Source: Desulfovibrio sp. Marseille-P6017
GTDB taxonomy: Bacteria; Bacillota_A; Clostridia; Peptostreptococcales; Peptostreptococcaceae
NCBI GenBank assembly: GCA_900604495.1
Contig: UWOR01000012.1
Location: forward strand, 31,946-95,945
Length of the DNA stretch: 64,000 nt
Direction: 5' to 3'
Under the pieces are notes generated by a model. That model was not told the DNA's origin. It saw only the letters and a program-made list of their open reading frames with translations, and did no database searches. The position numbers were made by a program, and so were the translations under genes. Below are positions 27,265 to 36,694 of this stretch, one piece after another. Every line of letters starts with the position of its first letter. Positions within the stretch are counted from its first letter, which is position 1.

Positions 27265-28482
27265 TTATATATTATATTCTTGAGATGTATATATACCACT
27301 TTTACCTGCAAAAACATAACTAATTACACATGCTACAAATAAATATTTCATATTCATAGATCCAAATAATTCCACTCCCATTATAAATGATGCAATCGGA
27401 GTTTTTGTGGCTCCACAAAATACACCTATCATGCCAAGACCCGCTAAGAATGACATTGGAAGGCCAATCATAAAACTTAAAGTATTTCCTAAAGTAGCCC
27501 CTATTACAAATAAAGGAGTTACCTCTCCTCCTTGATATCCACTACCTAGTGTTATAGATGTGAAAATTAACTTAAGTATAAAATCATAATTGTTAACAGG
27601 TATCTCAAAGGAGTATTTTAATAAATCTAAGCTTAACCCTAAATATATCCTACTATTCACTATAAATACCAAAACTATAATTATTACTCCACCTAAAAAG
27701 CTTCTATTATATGGCATTCTTATATGATAACTAAAATACTTTTTTAATATATGTGTTAATTCTGAAAAAACTTTGCTTGTAATACCAAATAATATAGAAC
27801 AAAGTGTCACCTTATAAAATATACTAACATCATCTATTACTCCCACCATACTATAGTTCATATGATGCACTTTTAAAATGTTCGATATTGAGTTTCCAAT
27901 ATAACTAGCTACAAAACAAGGTACGATAGCTTCATATCTCATTTTTCCTATAGATGTAACCTCTAATCCAAATACTGTTCCTGATATAGGAGTACCAAAC
28001 ACAACTCCAAATCCACTACTTATACCACTTATAATTATCAAGTTTTTATCAGATTCATCTAATTTTAATAATTCTCCTAACTCTGAACATATACTCGCAC
28101 CAATTTGTACTCCAGTACCTTCCCTACCTGCAGACCCTCCAAATAAATGAGTTGCTACTGTTCCTAAAAATACTAAAGGTGCCATTCTAAAAGGAATTCT
28201 CCCTTTACCATTGTTAATTCTTTCTATAATTAAATTATTTCCTTTTGATGAGTCTTTACCATATTTATAGTATAAAAAACTTATTATATATCCTCCTACT
28301 GGTAACAAATAAAGTAACCATGCATAAATCTGTCTAGTTTGTGTAACATATTCTAGACTTTTTAAAAATAAGGTTATTACTAGTCCAACACTTATCCCAC
28401 TTATTAATGATAAAAAAAACCATTTAATAAAGTGAGCTATTATTAATCGACTTTCTTTAATATGATTATTTACAAAATCCAT
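27265..28482 (-). CDS. CLC-family channel/antiporter, fluoride-type (CLC-F-like)
   Basis: A 405-residue membrane protein with the CLC fold (about ten to twelve helices in two inverted halves). The external gate motif is GREGTGVQIG near residue 115, with Glu and Thr where chloride CLCs have GREGP. The usual GSGIP is replaced by a KGNNLI segment, and a late motif reads GYQGGEVTPLFVIGATLG. These changes are those described for fluoride/proton antiporting CLC-F proteins. That assignment is by motif only. No fluoride riboswitch was found upstream. GAGGTGA precedes the ATG. Confidence 0.82.
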   Translation of the reverse strand: MDFVNNHIKESRLIIAHFIKWFFLSLISGISVGLVITLFLKSLEYVTQTRQIYAWLLYLLPVGGYIISFLYYKYGKDSSKGNNLIIERINNGKGRIPFRMAPLVFLGTVATHLFGGSAGREGTGVQIGASICSELGELLKLDESDKNLIIISGISSGFGVVFGTPISGTVFGLEVTSIGKMRYEAIVPCFVASYIGNSISNILKVHHMNYSMVGVIDDVSIFYKVTLCSILFGITSKVFSELTHILKKYFSYHIRMPYNRSFLGGVIIIVLVFIVNSRIYLGLSLDLLKYSFEIPVNNYDFILKLIFTSITLGSGYQGGEVTPLFVIGATLGNTLSFMIGLPMSFLAGLGMIGVFCGATKTPIASFIMGVELFGSMNMKYLFVACVISYVFAGKSGIYTSQEYNI

Positions 28483-28638
28483 ATCTTCACCTCATTATTT
28501 AGCTTTTCCAATAGCTTTATAATAATTAGCATATTCTTTTAATTAGTATGTTTGATTTCATTATTAAATTTATTTGACAGATTAAACATACTGTCCTATA
28601 TAATATATATTGAATATAATTTTCAAGGAGGCATTAAT

Positions 28639-29628
28639 TTGGATTTAATTAATATATACAGCAAGGACTATCCAGTTTTTATAGAAGAATTAGTAAATAC
28701 ACCTGAATTTAAAAGATTAAATAATATAGGTATGAATTGTGGGTGTGAGTACACTGGTTTTCCTATATTTTCTAAAGGCAAAAACTATACTAGGTATACT
28801 CATAGTATAGGAGTATCACTTATTATTTGGAATTTTACAAAAGATATAAAACAATCAATAGCAGGTTTACTTCACGACATAAGCTCTCCTGTTTTTGCTC
28901 ATGTAATTGATTTTTTAAATGGAGATCATGAAAATCAAGAATCTACAGAGGAAAGGACTAAAGAAATTATAGAAAATTCTCAAGAGATACAAAGTATTCT
29001 TAAAAAATATAATTTAACAACTGATGATGTTTGCGATTATCATATGTATCCTATTGCAGATAATAATTCTCCTCTACTTTGTGCTGATAGATTAGAATAT
29101 ACTTTAGGAAATGCATTTTACTATGGATTTAAAAATATCAATGAAATTAAAAATATATATGATGACTTAACTGTATCTAAAAATGAGTTTAAAGAAGATG
29201 AAATTTCATTTAGAACTTTAGATAAAGCTTTAGAGTTTACGTCTGTATCTCTACTAAATTCCAAGGTATACTCTTCAAACGAAGATAGATTTGCTATGCA
29301 ATATTTGGCTGACTTATTAAAATTAGCTATAGAGAGAGATATTATAAATATAGATGATTTATACACTACTGAATATAAAGTTATATCAATGTTAGAAAAA
29401 GATAAAGAATCAAAAGATATGCTTGATAGCTTTAAAAAGTTTTCTCAAGTTTTAACTAGCAAAACAAAACCTCTTAATGGATATTGGGTCAATATACCTG
29501 CTAAGAGAAGATACATAAATCCTCAAGTAGTTTCTCTTGGCAGAGTTTCGAATTTATCAAAAAAATTATCAAAAGATATAGATGAATTTTTAAAAGTAGA
29601 TTTTAATATTTGGCTTAGTGGAAAATAA
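28639..29628 (+). CDS. HD-domain phosphohydrolase
   Basis: The TTG at 28639 is chosen because AAGGAGG sits 8 bases upstream; the longer frame from 28552 has no site. The 329-residue protein is a stand-alone HD domain: RYTHSIGVSLIIW (first His), AGLLHDISSPVFAHVID (HD pair), then ADRLEYTLGNAF (distal Asp). This set fits dNTPase/YedJ-like metal-dependent phosphohydrolases. The substrate is unknown. It is expressed divergently from the CLC gene and ends at a terminator (29637-29676). Confidence 0.85.
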   Translation: MDLINIYSKDYPVFIEELVNTPEFKRLNNIGMNCGCEYTGFPIFSKGKNYTRYTHSIGVSLIIWNFTKDIKQSIAGLLHDISSPVFAHVIDFLNGDHENQESTEERTKEIIENSQEIQSILKKYNLTTDDVCDYHMYPIADNNSPLLCADRLEYTLGNAFYYGFKNINEIKNIYDDLTVSKNEFKEDEISFRTLDKALEFTSVSLLNSKVYSSNEDRFAMQYLADLLKLAIERDIINIDDLYTTEYKVISMLEKDKESKDMLDSFKKFSQVLTSKTKPLNGYWVNIPAKRRYINPQVVSLGRVSNLSKKLSKDIDEFLKVDFNIWLSGK

Positions 29629-29636
29629 ATAAAATA

Positions 29637-29676
29637 AAAAATGGTACCTTCTGCTTAAATCAAAGGTACCATTTTT
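29637..29676 (+). terminator. Terminator after the HD-domain gene
   Basis: AAAAATGGTACCTT/AAAGGTACCATTTTT hairpin with T-run. Confidence 0.85.
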
Positions 29677-29796
29677 ATTTTAACTATTAAATACACTTTC
29701 GTAGCATACATTTTTTAGCTTATTTGGGGTATTTTTAATACACTCATAAAACTGATCTTTATATCAATTTGTTATAATAAGTAAATCTATAATGCT

Positions 29797-30111
29797 CTAC
29801 TTAAATTCTTCCCAGACATCATTATTTAACTTAATGAAATACTTCTTTCCATCTCTTCTTCTGACATATCCCTCTTCATCCATGTAAATATAATGACTTT
29901 CATCCCAATCTACTTTTCTTACCTTGTATCCTTCTTTTAGTTTAGTTATAGCCTCTCCAAAATTCATCTTAGGTGCTTCTACTGATAGTGTCCCTTCACT
30001 TCTTTCCTCATAATTATCTTTCAAACATTCAATTGAACAAAATACTAAACCTCTCTCACATAAATGACAGTAATTATCTTCTAATTCAAATCCACACATG
30101 CAACATTTCAT
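29797..30111 (-). CDS. Zinc-finger protein fused to a DUF2829/Tad2-like domain
   Basis: A 104-residue protein in two parts. Residues 1-38 carry seven Cys and one His (CCMCGFELEDNYCHLCERGLVFCSIECL), enough for two zinc sites like a treble-clef or MYND/TRASH finger. Residues 50-104 (MNFGEAITKLKEGYKVRKVDWDESHYIYMDEEGYVRRRDGKKYFI...WEEF) match the N-terminal pattern of DUF2829, the fold of the phage protein Tad2 that sponges Thoeris signalling nucleotides. Here it is chromosomal and far from phage genes. Function is unknown; the fold match does not prove nucleotide binding. Confidence 0.7.
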   Translation of the reverse strand: MKCCMCGFELEDNYCHLCERGLVFCSIECLKDNYEERSEGTLSVEAPKMNFGEAITKLKEGYKVRKVDWDESHYIYMDEEGYVRRRDGKKYFIKLNNDVWEEFK

Positions 30112-30461
30112 ATATAACTACCTTCCCTAAATTAATCTCGTTATCATTTGTTATATATAAGAATAAAATTACAAAAAAATTATTTAATAATATAAATATT
30201 ATTTTAAAACTAAGTAGTATTAATTAGCCTGATTTCCATACCCCATCTTTATATTTTCTATTATATGAACCCATTTTTTAATTAATTCCATTTTAAATTC
30301 ATATTATCTGTATTATTTTACAATAAAAATAATCTGTATCTTTTATTAGATTATCAGTAAACATATGTGTAAATTTGTAGTACTATCCTTATAAAAATAG
30401 ATTTTATGTATTATTCAGTAAGATATGATTGAAATTTTTTGACTACCTTCTTAGTTTTTAT
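30112..30461. other. AT-rich intergenic gap without recognised features
   Basis: About 350 bases between the zinc-finger gene and the ABC-F terminator. It presumably holds the zinc-finger gene promoter. I see no RNA motif, repeat or credible ORF. Confidence 0.5.
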
Positions 30462-30517
30462 AAAAAAAATACATCTTCCAAATATATGCAGATTACCATA
30501 TATTCAAAAGATGCATT
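30462..30517 (-). terminator. Terminator of the ABC-F gene
   Basis: Minus-strand hairpin GCATCTTTTGAATATATG with CATATATTTGGAAGATGT (one G-T style mismatch pair region) followed by eight T. Confidence 0.8.
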
Positions 30518-30543
30518 TATATTTTAATTAAGTTTTATTTATA

Positions 30544-32169
30544 TTACTTAGCAACAGCATACATTTCTTTTAATTTATTTTGTACATCCTTGTTTTCTAA
30601 GTATTCTTCAAGTGTAGTTTTTCTATCCATTATTCCACCTGGAGTTATTTCTATTATTCTGTTTGCAAGAGTTTGTATCATCTCTTGGTCATGAGAGTTA
30701 AATAATAATACTCCTGGGAATTTCTCTAAACCTTTATTTACAGAAGTTATTGACTCTAAGTCTAAGTGGTTAGTTGGATCATCTAAAACTAAAACGTTAG
30801 CATTTGATAACATTAACTTAGATAACATACATCTAACTTTTTCTCCTCCAGATAAAACTTGAGCTTCTTTTAAAGCTTCTTCTCCAGAGAATAACATTCT
30901 ACCTAAGAATCCTCTTATGAAACTTTCACTCTTTTCTTCAGAATACTGTCTTAACCAGTCAACTAAAGAATAACTTATTCCATCGAAGTATTGGTTATGA
31001 TTTTTAGGAAGATATGATTGAGATGTAGTTACTCCCCACTTGAAAGTACCACTATCAGCAGTGTCTTCTCCCATTATTATGTTGAATAATGTAGTTACAG
31101 CTATTTCGTCACCCATGAAAGCAACTTTATCATCTCTATCTAATCTGAAAGATACATTATCTAAAACTTTAACACCATCTATAGTTTTAGTTAATCCTTC
31201 AACTTCTAATACTTCATTTCCTATTTCTCTCTCAGGAGCAAATCCAACATATGGATATCTTCTTCTAGAAGGTTGTATTTCTTCAACTTCTATTTTATCT
31301 AATTGTTTCTTTCTTGCAGTTGCTTGTTTTGCTTTAGAAGCATTCGAGCTGAATCTTGCAATGAACTCTTTTAATTGAGCTATTTTTTCTTCAGCTTTCT
31401 TATTTTGATCTTTAGCAAGTTGTAATGCTAATTGGCTTGACTCATACCAGAAGTCATAGTTACCAACGTACATTTGTATTTTACCAAAATCAACGTCAAC
31501 TATATTTGTACATATTTGATTTAAGAAATGTCTATCATGTGATACAACTATAACGATAGAATCTTCTAAATCCATTATAAAGTTATTTAACCAGTTTATT
31601 GATTGGAAATCTAAGTGGTTAGTCGGTTCGTCCATTACTAGTATTTCAGGTTTACCAAATAATGCTTGAGCAAGTAATACTTTAACCTTTTCTCCACCAG
31701 TTAATTCCTTCATTTGCTTATAGTGTAAGCTTTTATCTATTCCTAGACCCATTAATAATCTCTCTGCATTTGTTTCTGCATCCCATCCATCAAGTTCAGC
31801 AAATTCACCTTCAAGTTCTGCAGCTTTTATACCATCTTCTTCAGTGAAGTCTGGCTTCATGTATAATGCATCTTTTTCTTGCATTATAGAATATAGTCTT
31901 TCATGTCCCATTATAACAACATTTAAAACTGTATCTTCTTCATATTTGAAGTGGTCCTGTCTAAGTACAGACATTCTTTCTTTTTCAGTTATTGAAACAC
32001 TTCCTGTATTTGGTTCTATATCTCCAGCTAATATTTTTAGGAAAGTTGATTTTCCTGCACCATTAGCACCTATTATTCCGTAACAATTTCCTTTAGTGAA
32101 TTTTAAGTTAACGTCTTTAAATAACTCTTTATCACCAAATCTAAGTCCTACATTAGTAACTTGTAACAT
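30544..32169 (-). CDS. ABC-F family ATPase (YkpA/YbiT type)
   Basis: A 541-residue soluble protein with two ABC domains and no membrane part. The first domain has Walker A GANGAGKST, signature LTGGEKVK and Walker B ILVMDEPTNHLD. The second has a degenerate P-loop MGDEIAVTT, signature LSGGEKVR and Walker B VLVLDDPTNHLD. Between them lies the charged linker (P-site tRNA interaction motif) with KAKQATARKKQLDK. The degenerate second P-loop is characteristic of the YbiT/YkpA subgroup. ABC-F proteins act on the ribosome E site, aiding translation or antibiotic protection; this subgroup is considered housekeeping. Confidence 0.92.
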   Translation of the reverse strand: MLQVTNVGLRFGDKELFKDVNLKFTKGNCYGIIGANGAGKSTFLKILAGDIEPNTGSVSITEKERMSVLRQDHFKYEEDTVLNVVIMGHERLYSIMQEKDALYMKPDFTEEDGIKAAELEGEFAELDGWDAETNAERLLMGLGIDKSLHYKQMKELTGGEKVKVLLAQALFGKPEILVMDEPTNHLDFQSINWLNNFIMDLEDSIVIVVSHDRHFLNQICTNIVDVDFGKIQMYVGNYDFWYESSQLALQLAKDQNKKAEEKIAQLKEFIARFSSNASKAKQATARKKQLDKIEVEEIQPSRRRYPYVGFAPEREIGNEVLEVEGLTKTIDGVKVLDNVSFRLDRDDKVAFMGDEIAVTTLFNIIMGEDTADSGTFKWGVTTSQSYLPKNHNQYFDGISYSLVDWLRQYSEEKSESFIRGFLGRMLFSGEEALKEAQVLSGGEKVRCMLSKLMLSNANVLVLDDPTNHLDLESITSVNKGLEKFPGVLLFNSHDQEMIQTLANRIIEITPGGIMDRKTTLEEYLENKDVQNKLKEMYAVAK

Positions 32170-32277
32170 TCGCTTTTTTTCCTTTCATGTCTATATTTAT
32201 TATTATATATACAACTTTATTAATAATATACTAAAACTCAATTTAAGTCAATAATCTAAGACTTATGTTTTTTAAGT

Positions 32278-34869
32278 TTATCTCATTAAAAATTTCTTAA
32301 ATTCCATAATTAAACTAGCAAATATAGATAATCCAAAACATACTATAAAGTTATATAATCCATAAGAAGTTGGAATAGAAAATACACCTCTCATAAATGG
32401 AGTTAATGTTAATACAAACATGCCTAAACAAACAACTACAGCACCTAAAACATACTTATTACTTCCAAATCCTAATTTAAATATAGTTTCAGTATTAGAT
32501 CTTGATGCAAATGTTTGTATTATCCTTGATAAAGTAAGAGTAGCAAAAGCCATCGCTGTTCCTAATTCCGGTGAACTTTGCATTCCTATATATTGAGCAA
32601 ATATTGTAACCATACCTATTATACTACCCTTAATTAAAATAGATTTTAATGTTCCTTTAGCTAAAATACTTTCATTGGGATCTCTTGGTAAACTTTTCAT
32701 TACATCTTTTTCAGGTTGCTCAAAACCTAATGCTATAGCTGGAAGAGAATCTGTAACTAGATTTATAAACAGCAACTGTATTGTAGTAAATGGATTTGCC
32801 CAATCGGCCATTACTGCAAATAATATTGCTATTATTCCTCCTAAATTTCCTGAGAATAAATAAGTTATAGATTTTTTTATATTATTATAAACTGTTCTAC
32901 CAACTTCTATTGCATTAACTATAGTAGCAAAATTATCATCTAAAAGTACCATCGCTGAAGCATCTTTAGCCACTTCTGTACCACTGCCCATTCCTATTCC
33001 AATATCAGCTTGTTTTAATGCTGGAGCATCATTTACACCGTCACCTGTCATTGCTGTTATTTTACCTTTTTTCTGCCATGCTTTAACTATTCTTATTTTA
33101 TTTTCTGGTGAAACTCTTGCATAAACTGATATATTTTCTAATTTTTCATTTAATTCATCTTCACTTAAATCATCTAATTCTTTACCTGTAAGAGCCAAAT
33201 CACCATCAACCATTATTCCTATATCTTTTGCAATTGCTGCTGCAGTCGTTTTATGGTCTCCAGTTATCATTACTGTTTTTATTCCAGACTCTTTTGCTTC
33301 TTTTACAGCTTCATAAACCTCTTCTCTTGGAGGGTCTATCATTGCAACTATTCCAATTAATATTAATTCATCTTCATCTTCAATTGATGGTACAAAATTT
33401 TCACTCTCTACAGCCTTAGTTGCAAAAGCTAAAACTCTAAGTGCTTTATTTGAAAATTCTTCATTTATATTTTTATATTCATTTATTATATCTTCATTTA
33501 TATTTACTATTTCACCATTACTTAATGCATACTTACATCTACTAAATACTATATCTGGTGCTCCCTTTGTAAGCATTAATACTTTATCCTCTACTTTATT
33601 TATAGTAGACATAAGCTTTCTATCACTATCAAAAGGTAATTCTTGTATTCTAACATAATTTTCTCTTAATTGTTTATAATATAAATTATTTTTATTTACA
33701 TAGTTTATAAGTGCTACTTCTGTTGGATCACCTATTTCCATACCTCCATTAGCTATATCAGAATCATTACAAAGTGCAGATGAGATTAGCAAGGCTAATT
33801 CTTGACTTGATAAATTGTTATCATATTTCACAGTTTTTTTAACTCCATACATATATGCATCAACTACTGTCATTTTATTTTGAGTTAGTGTTCCAGTTTT
33901 ATCTGTGCATATTACACTAGTTGATCCTAAAGTTTCAACAGCAGGTAATTTTCTTACAACAGCTTGTTTCTTAGCCATTATATTAGTTCCCATTGACAAT
34001 ACGATGGTTACTATTGATGTTAATGCCTCTGGTATTGCAGCTACGGCTATTGCTATTGCAAACATGAATGAGTCAATTAAGTTTCCTCCTCTAATAATTT
34101 GAATAGCAAATATTAGTATAGATAATCCAACTATTCCTATTCCTAACTTCTTTCCAAAATCATCAAGTTTCTTTTGAAGCGGTGTTTCTTTACTTTCTGC
34201 ATTTTCTAATAAATTTGCTATTTTACCAACTTCTGTATTTGTTCCACAACTTGTTACTATATACACTGCCCTACCATATACTACCATGGATCCACTAAAT
34301 ACCATATTCTTTTGATCGCCTAATGAACACTCACCATCTATTTTATCTTCGCTTTTTAATACAGGTTCTGATTCACCTGTTAACATTCCTTCTACAACCT
34401 TAAATGTTTGTGATTCTATTATTCTACCATCTGCAGGCACATAGTCTCCAGCTTCAAGAATAACAATATCTCCTACTACTAGTTCTCTAGATTTTATTGT
34501 AGTTTTATGCCCTTCCCTAATTACTTTTGCATTTGGAACTGATAACTGTTTTAGACTTTCTAATGAGCCTTCTGCTTTTTTACTTTGAACAACGCCTAAT
34601 ATTGAGTTAAGTATTAAAACTGCAAATATTATACTCGACTCAACTATTTCACCTAAAAATATTTGTACCATTGCAGCTATTAAAAGTATTATAACTAATG
34701 GGTCCTTGAAACTGTCTATAAAAAGTTTCCATGTTGGAATTTTTGCTTTTTCTCTTAATTCATTGTATCCATTTTCTTTTAACCTTTTACTTGCCTCATC
34801 TTGTGACAATCCATTAATATTACTACTTAGATGCTTTATTGATTCCTCACTTGTTTTCTTATAAAACAT
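32278..34869 (-). CDS. P-type cation ATPase, probable manganese (or calcium) exporter
   Basis: An 863-residue P2-type ATPase. The ATG at 34869 follows GGAGGGAAAT; an upstream frame lacks a site and overlaps the riboswitch. Visible are the cation-transporter N-domain (SEESIKHLSSNINGLSQDEASKRLKENGYNEL), the TGES actuator motif, the IAVAAIPEALTSIVTIVLSMG ion-site helix, the phosphorylation site ICTDKTGTLTQNKM, TGDHKTTA and the hinge TGDGVNDAPALKQADIGIGMG. By sequence alone it is a SERCA-like Ca2+ pump. The manganese riboswitch in its leader makes Mn2+ export the more likely job, as for L. lactis YoaB. Confidence 0.9.
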   Translation of the reverse strand: MFYKKTSEESIKHLSSNINGLSQDEASKRLKENGYNELREKAKIPTWKLFIDSFKDPLVIILLIAAMVQIFLGEIVESSIIFAVLILNSILGVVQSKKAEGSLESLKQLSVPNAKVIREGHKTTIKSRELVVGDIVILEAGDYVPADGRIIESQTFKVVEGMLTGESEPVLKSEDKIDGECSLGDQKNMVFSGSMVVYGRAVYIVTSCGTNTEVGKIANLLENAESKETPLQKKLDDFGKKLGIGIVGLSILIFAIQIIRGGNLIDSFMFAIAIAVAAIPEALTSIVTIVLSMGTNIMAKKQAVVRKLPAVETLGSTSVICTDKTGTLTQNKMTVVDAYMYGVKKTVKYDNNLSSQELALLISSALCNDSDIANGGMEIGDPTEVALINYVNKNNLYYKQLRENYVRIQELPFDSDRKLMSTINKVEDKVLMLTKGAPDIVFSRCKYALSNGEIVNINEDIINEYKNINEEFSNKALRVLAFATKAVESENFVPSIEDEDELILIGIVAMIDPPREEVYEAVKEAKESGIKTVMITGDHKTTAAAIAKDIGIMVDGDLALTGKELDDLSEDELNEKLENISVYARVSPENKIRIVKAWQKKGKITAMTGDGVNDAPALKQADIGIGMGSGTEVAKDASAMVLLDDNFATIVNAIEVGRTVYNNIKKSITYLFSGNLGGIIAILFAVMADWANPFTTIQLLFINLVTDSLPAIALGFEQPEKDVMKSLPRDPNESILAKGTLKSILIKGSIIGMVTIFAQYIGMQSSPELGTAMAFATLTLSRIIQTFASRSNTETIFKLGFGSNKYVLGAVVVCLGMFVLTLTPFMRGVFSIPTSYGLYNFIVCFGLSIFASLIMEFKKFLMR

Positions 34870-34899
34870 ATATTTCCCTCCACAAATTAATTTTTTCAA

Positions 34900-35046
34900 A
34901 TAAAAAAAGACCACCAAAGTAGATTAATAATCTACTCTGAAGGTCTTGCTAACAAGCTTATTTACTTGCTAATCAACCGGGATTTTACTCCGAAATGACG
35001 ATTGATTATCACTATATTTGTGAAAGCTACTCCCCTTCAAGGGAAT
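34900..35046 (-). promoter_or_regulatory. yybP-ykoY manganese riboswitch
   Basis: On the minus strand TTGAAGGGGAGTAGC (from about 35040) begins the aptamer and GCAAGACCTTCAGA closes it, with P1 formed by GAAGG and CCTTC. These flanks are the yybP-ykoY signatures. The 3' P1 strand is shared with a terminator stem at 34908-34946 (AGACC...AGTAGATT/AATCTACT...GGTCT plus seven T), so aptamer and terminator exclude each other. Mn2+ binding should stabilise P1 and let transcription reach the ATPase gene 39 bases further on. Confidence 0.9.
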
Positions 35047-35099
35047 TTTTCTATTTTTTATTTATTATATACACAATAGGAATTTATTGCAACTATTTT

Positions 35100-36119
35100 T
35101 TATATTTTTGCAAAGTTACAAGCTGGATATGTACATGTATCACATTGCATACATAGACCACCATGTCCATATGCTGCTATATCACTTTTAGTTAACCTTT
35201 CATTTACTAATAATCGTGGAAGTATTACATCAAATACAGTTGTTTTATTATACATTGCACATCCTGGTATTCCCATTATCGGAACTTCTCCATAATAAGC
35301 AAGTAAAAACATAGCTCCAGGAAGTATAGGTGAACCATAAGTTACTAAATCTCCACCACATTCTTTTATAGCTGTAGGAGTTACATCATCTGGATCTACA
35401 CTCATTCCTCCTGTACAACATATAAGTTCTGCTCCATCATTTATAAAGTTCATTATAGCTTCTTTTATCATTTCTTTATCATCAGGACATATTACTTGCC
35501 CCATTATTTCACAATTATACTTTCCTACTTTATCTATTATAACTGGACCAAATTTATCTACTATTCTCTTATGATAAATTTCATTCCCAGTTGTTACTAT
35601 ACCTACTTTTTTAGCTTTAAAAGGAAGTACGTTTACTATATTTTTACCACCTAAAACTTCTTTTGCTTTTTCTAACTTTTCTTCTTCTATTAACAACGGT
35701 ATCACTCTTGTACCTGCTACCTTAGTTCCTTTTTTAACTTCAAAATTATTATGTAGTGTAGCCATCATTATATCATCTATAGAGTTTAACTTAAATAAAC
35801 TTTCTACATCTATTTTTAATAATCCATCTATTTTTGATATAAAGTTTATTTTACCCTCTTTTATTTCGCTAAATTCTAGATTTTCTCCAGCTGATATTTC
35901 TTTTAGATATAAGGCTGCATCATTTTCATGAATCATACCTTCCTGTTTTTCCCATATATACAAATTATCTTTCCCTAACGATAATAATACAGGTATATCT
36001 TCTTCTCTTACAACATGTCCTTTTTTAAATTTTCTACCTTTGAACTCACCTGGTAAAATTTGAGTTATATCCTGGCATAAAACTTGACCTACTGCATCAA
36101 CTGTTTTTATTTGCTTCAT
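35100..36119 (-). CDS. Molybdopterin-binding (MoeA/MogA-like) protein with Cys-rich tail
   Basis: A 339-residue protein. The central and C-terminal part is a MoCF-biosynthesis-like domain: KVGIVTTGNEIYHKRIVDKFGP, CCTGGMSVDPDDVTPTAI and PILPGAMFLLAYYGEVPIMGIPGCAMYNKTTVFDVILPRLL. The C-terminus ends in a compact Cys cluster, CMQCDTCTYPACNF, a likely metal or Fe-S site. This form accompanies YqeC and MocA in selenium-dependent molybdenum hydroxylase gene sets. It is the last of three tightly packed genes (3- and 5-base gaps). Confidence 0.85.
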   Translation of the reverse strand: MKQIKTVDAVGQVLCQDITQILPGEFKGRKFKKGHVVREEDIPVLLSLGKDNLYIWEKQEGMIHENDAALYLKEISAGENLEFSEIKEGKINFISKIDGLLKIDVESLFKLNSIDDIMMATLHNNFEVKKGTKVAGTRVIPLLIEEEKLEKAKEVLGGKNIVNVLPFKAKKVGIVTTGNEIYHKRIVDKFGPVIIDKVGKYNCEIMGQVICPDDKEMIKEAIMNFINDGAELICCTGGMSVDPDDVTPTAIKECGGDLVTYGSPILPGAMFLLAYYGEVPIMGIPGCAMYNKTTVFDVILPRLLVNERLTKSDIAAYGHGGLCMQCDTCTYPACNFAKI

Positions 36120-36122
36120 ACT

Positions 36123-36689
36123 TTACTCTCCTCTTAATTTGTCATAATCAGATTTTGTGTCTATGTCAAACAATATATCTTCATCTATATTTACATATAA
36201 AATAGATGAATTGTTATTTATTACTTTTTTACCCTTTTCATCATGTTTTAATAAAAGTAACTCTTCTTTAATTTTATAAGGAAAAATGACAGGATTTCCA
36301 CATTTGTTATTTGATTTAGGTATTATAATATAATCTTTATTATGTTTAAATGTATTCATAATAGTATTTATATGCTCACTTTTTAATTTAGGTTGATCAC
36401 CTACGAAAAACATATACCCATCACAATCAGAACTATTATTTATACCTAACTTAATAGACTCACTTTGCCCAACATGTGAGTTTTCATTTTTTACAATTTT
36501 AAAATTATATCTTTTTCCTAATTGTAAAATTTCTTCATATTGACTTACTAAAATCACTTCATTAAAATCACATTTTTTAATTTCTCTTAGTATATGCTCT
36601 ACTAATGGGATATCTTTGTATTTTAATAATAGCTTATTTTCTCCCATCCTTTTCGAAAGACCAGATGCCATTACTATTGCATTTACCAT
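36123..36689 (-). CDS. MocA-like molybdenum cofactor nucleotidyltransferase
   Basis: A 188-residue NTP-transferase. The N-terminal MASGLSKRMGENKLLLKYKDIPLVEHIL contains the GxxxRMGxxK nucleotide-binding pattern of the MobA/MocA family. FFVGDQPKLKSEHI gives the metal-binding acidic position, and GNPVIFPYKI is the conserved acceptor-loop region. It probably adds a cytidyl nucleotide to molybdopterin for a xanthine dehydrogenase-type enzyme. In this gene neighbourhood the YgfJ-like role in selenium-dependent hydroxylases is the best guess. Confidence 0.85.
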   Translation of the reverse strand: MVNAIVMASGLSKRMGENKLLLKYKDIPLVEHILREIKKCDFNEVILVSQYEEILQLGKRYNFKIVKNENSHVGQSESIKLGINNSSDCDGYMFFVGDQPKLKSEHINTIMNTFKHNKDYIIIPKSNNKCGNPVIFPYKIKEELLLLKHDEKGKKVINNNSSILYVNIDEDILFDIDTKSDYDKLRGE

Positions 36690-36694
36690 TTGTC

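Noticed and set aside
28483..28638. Fluoride riboswitch before the CLC gene
   Set aside because: No GGNGATGG/CCGCC-type elements were found in the leader.
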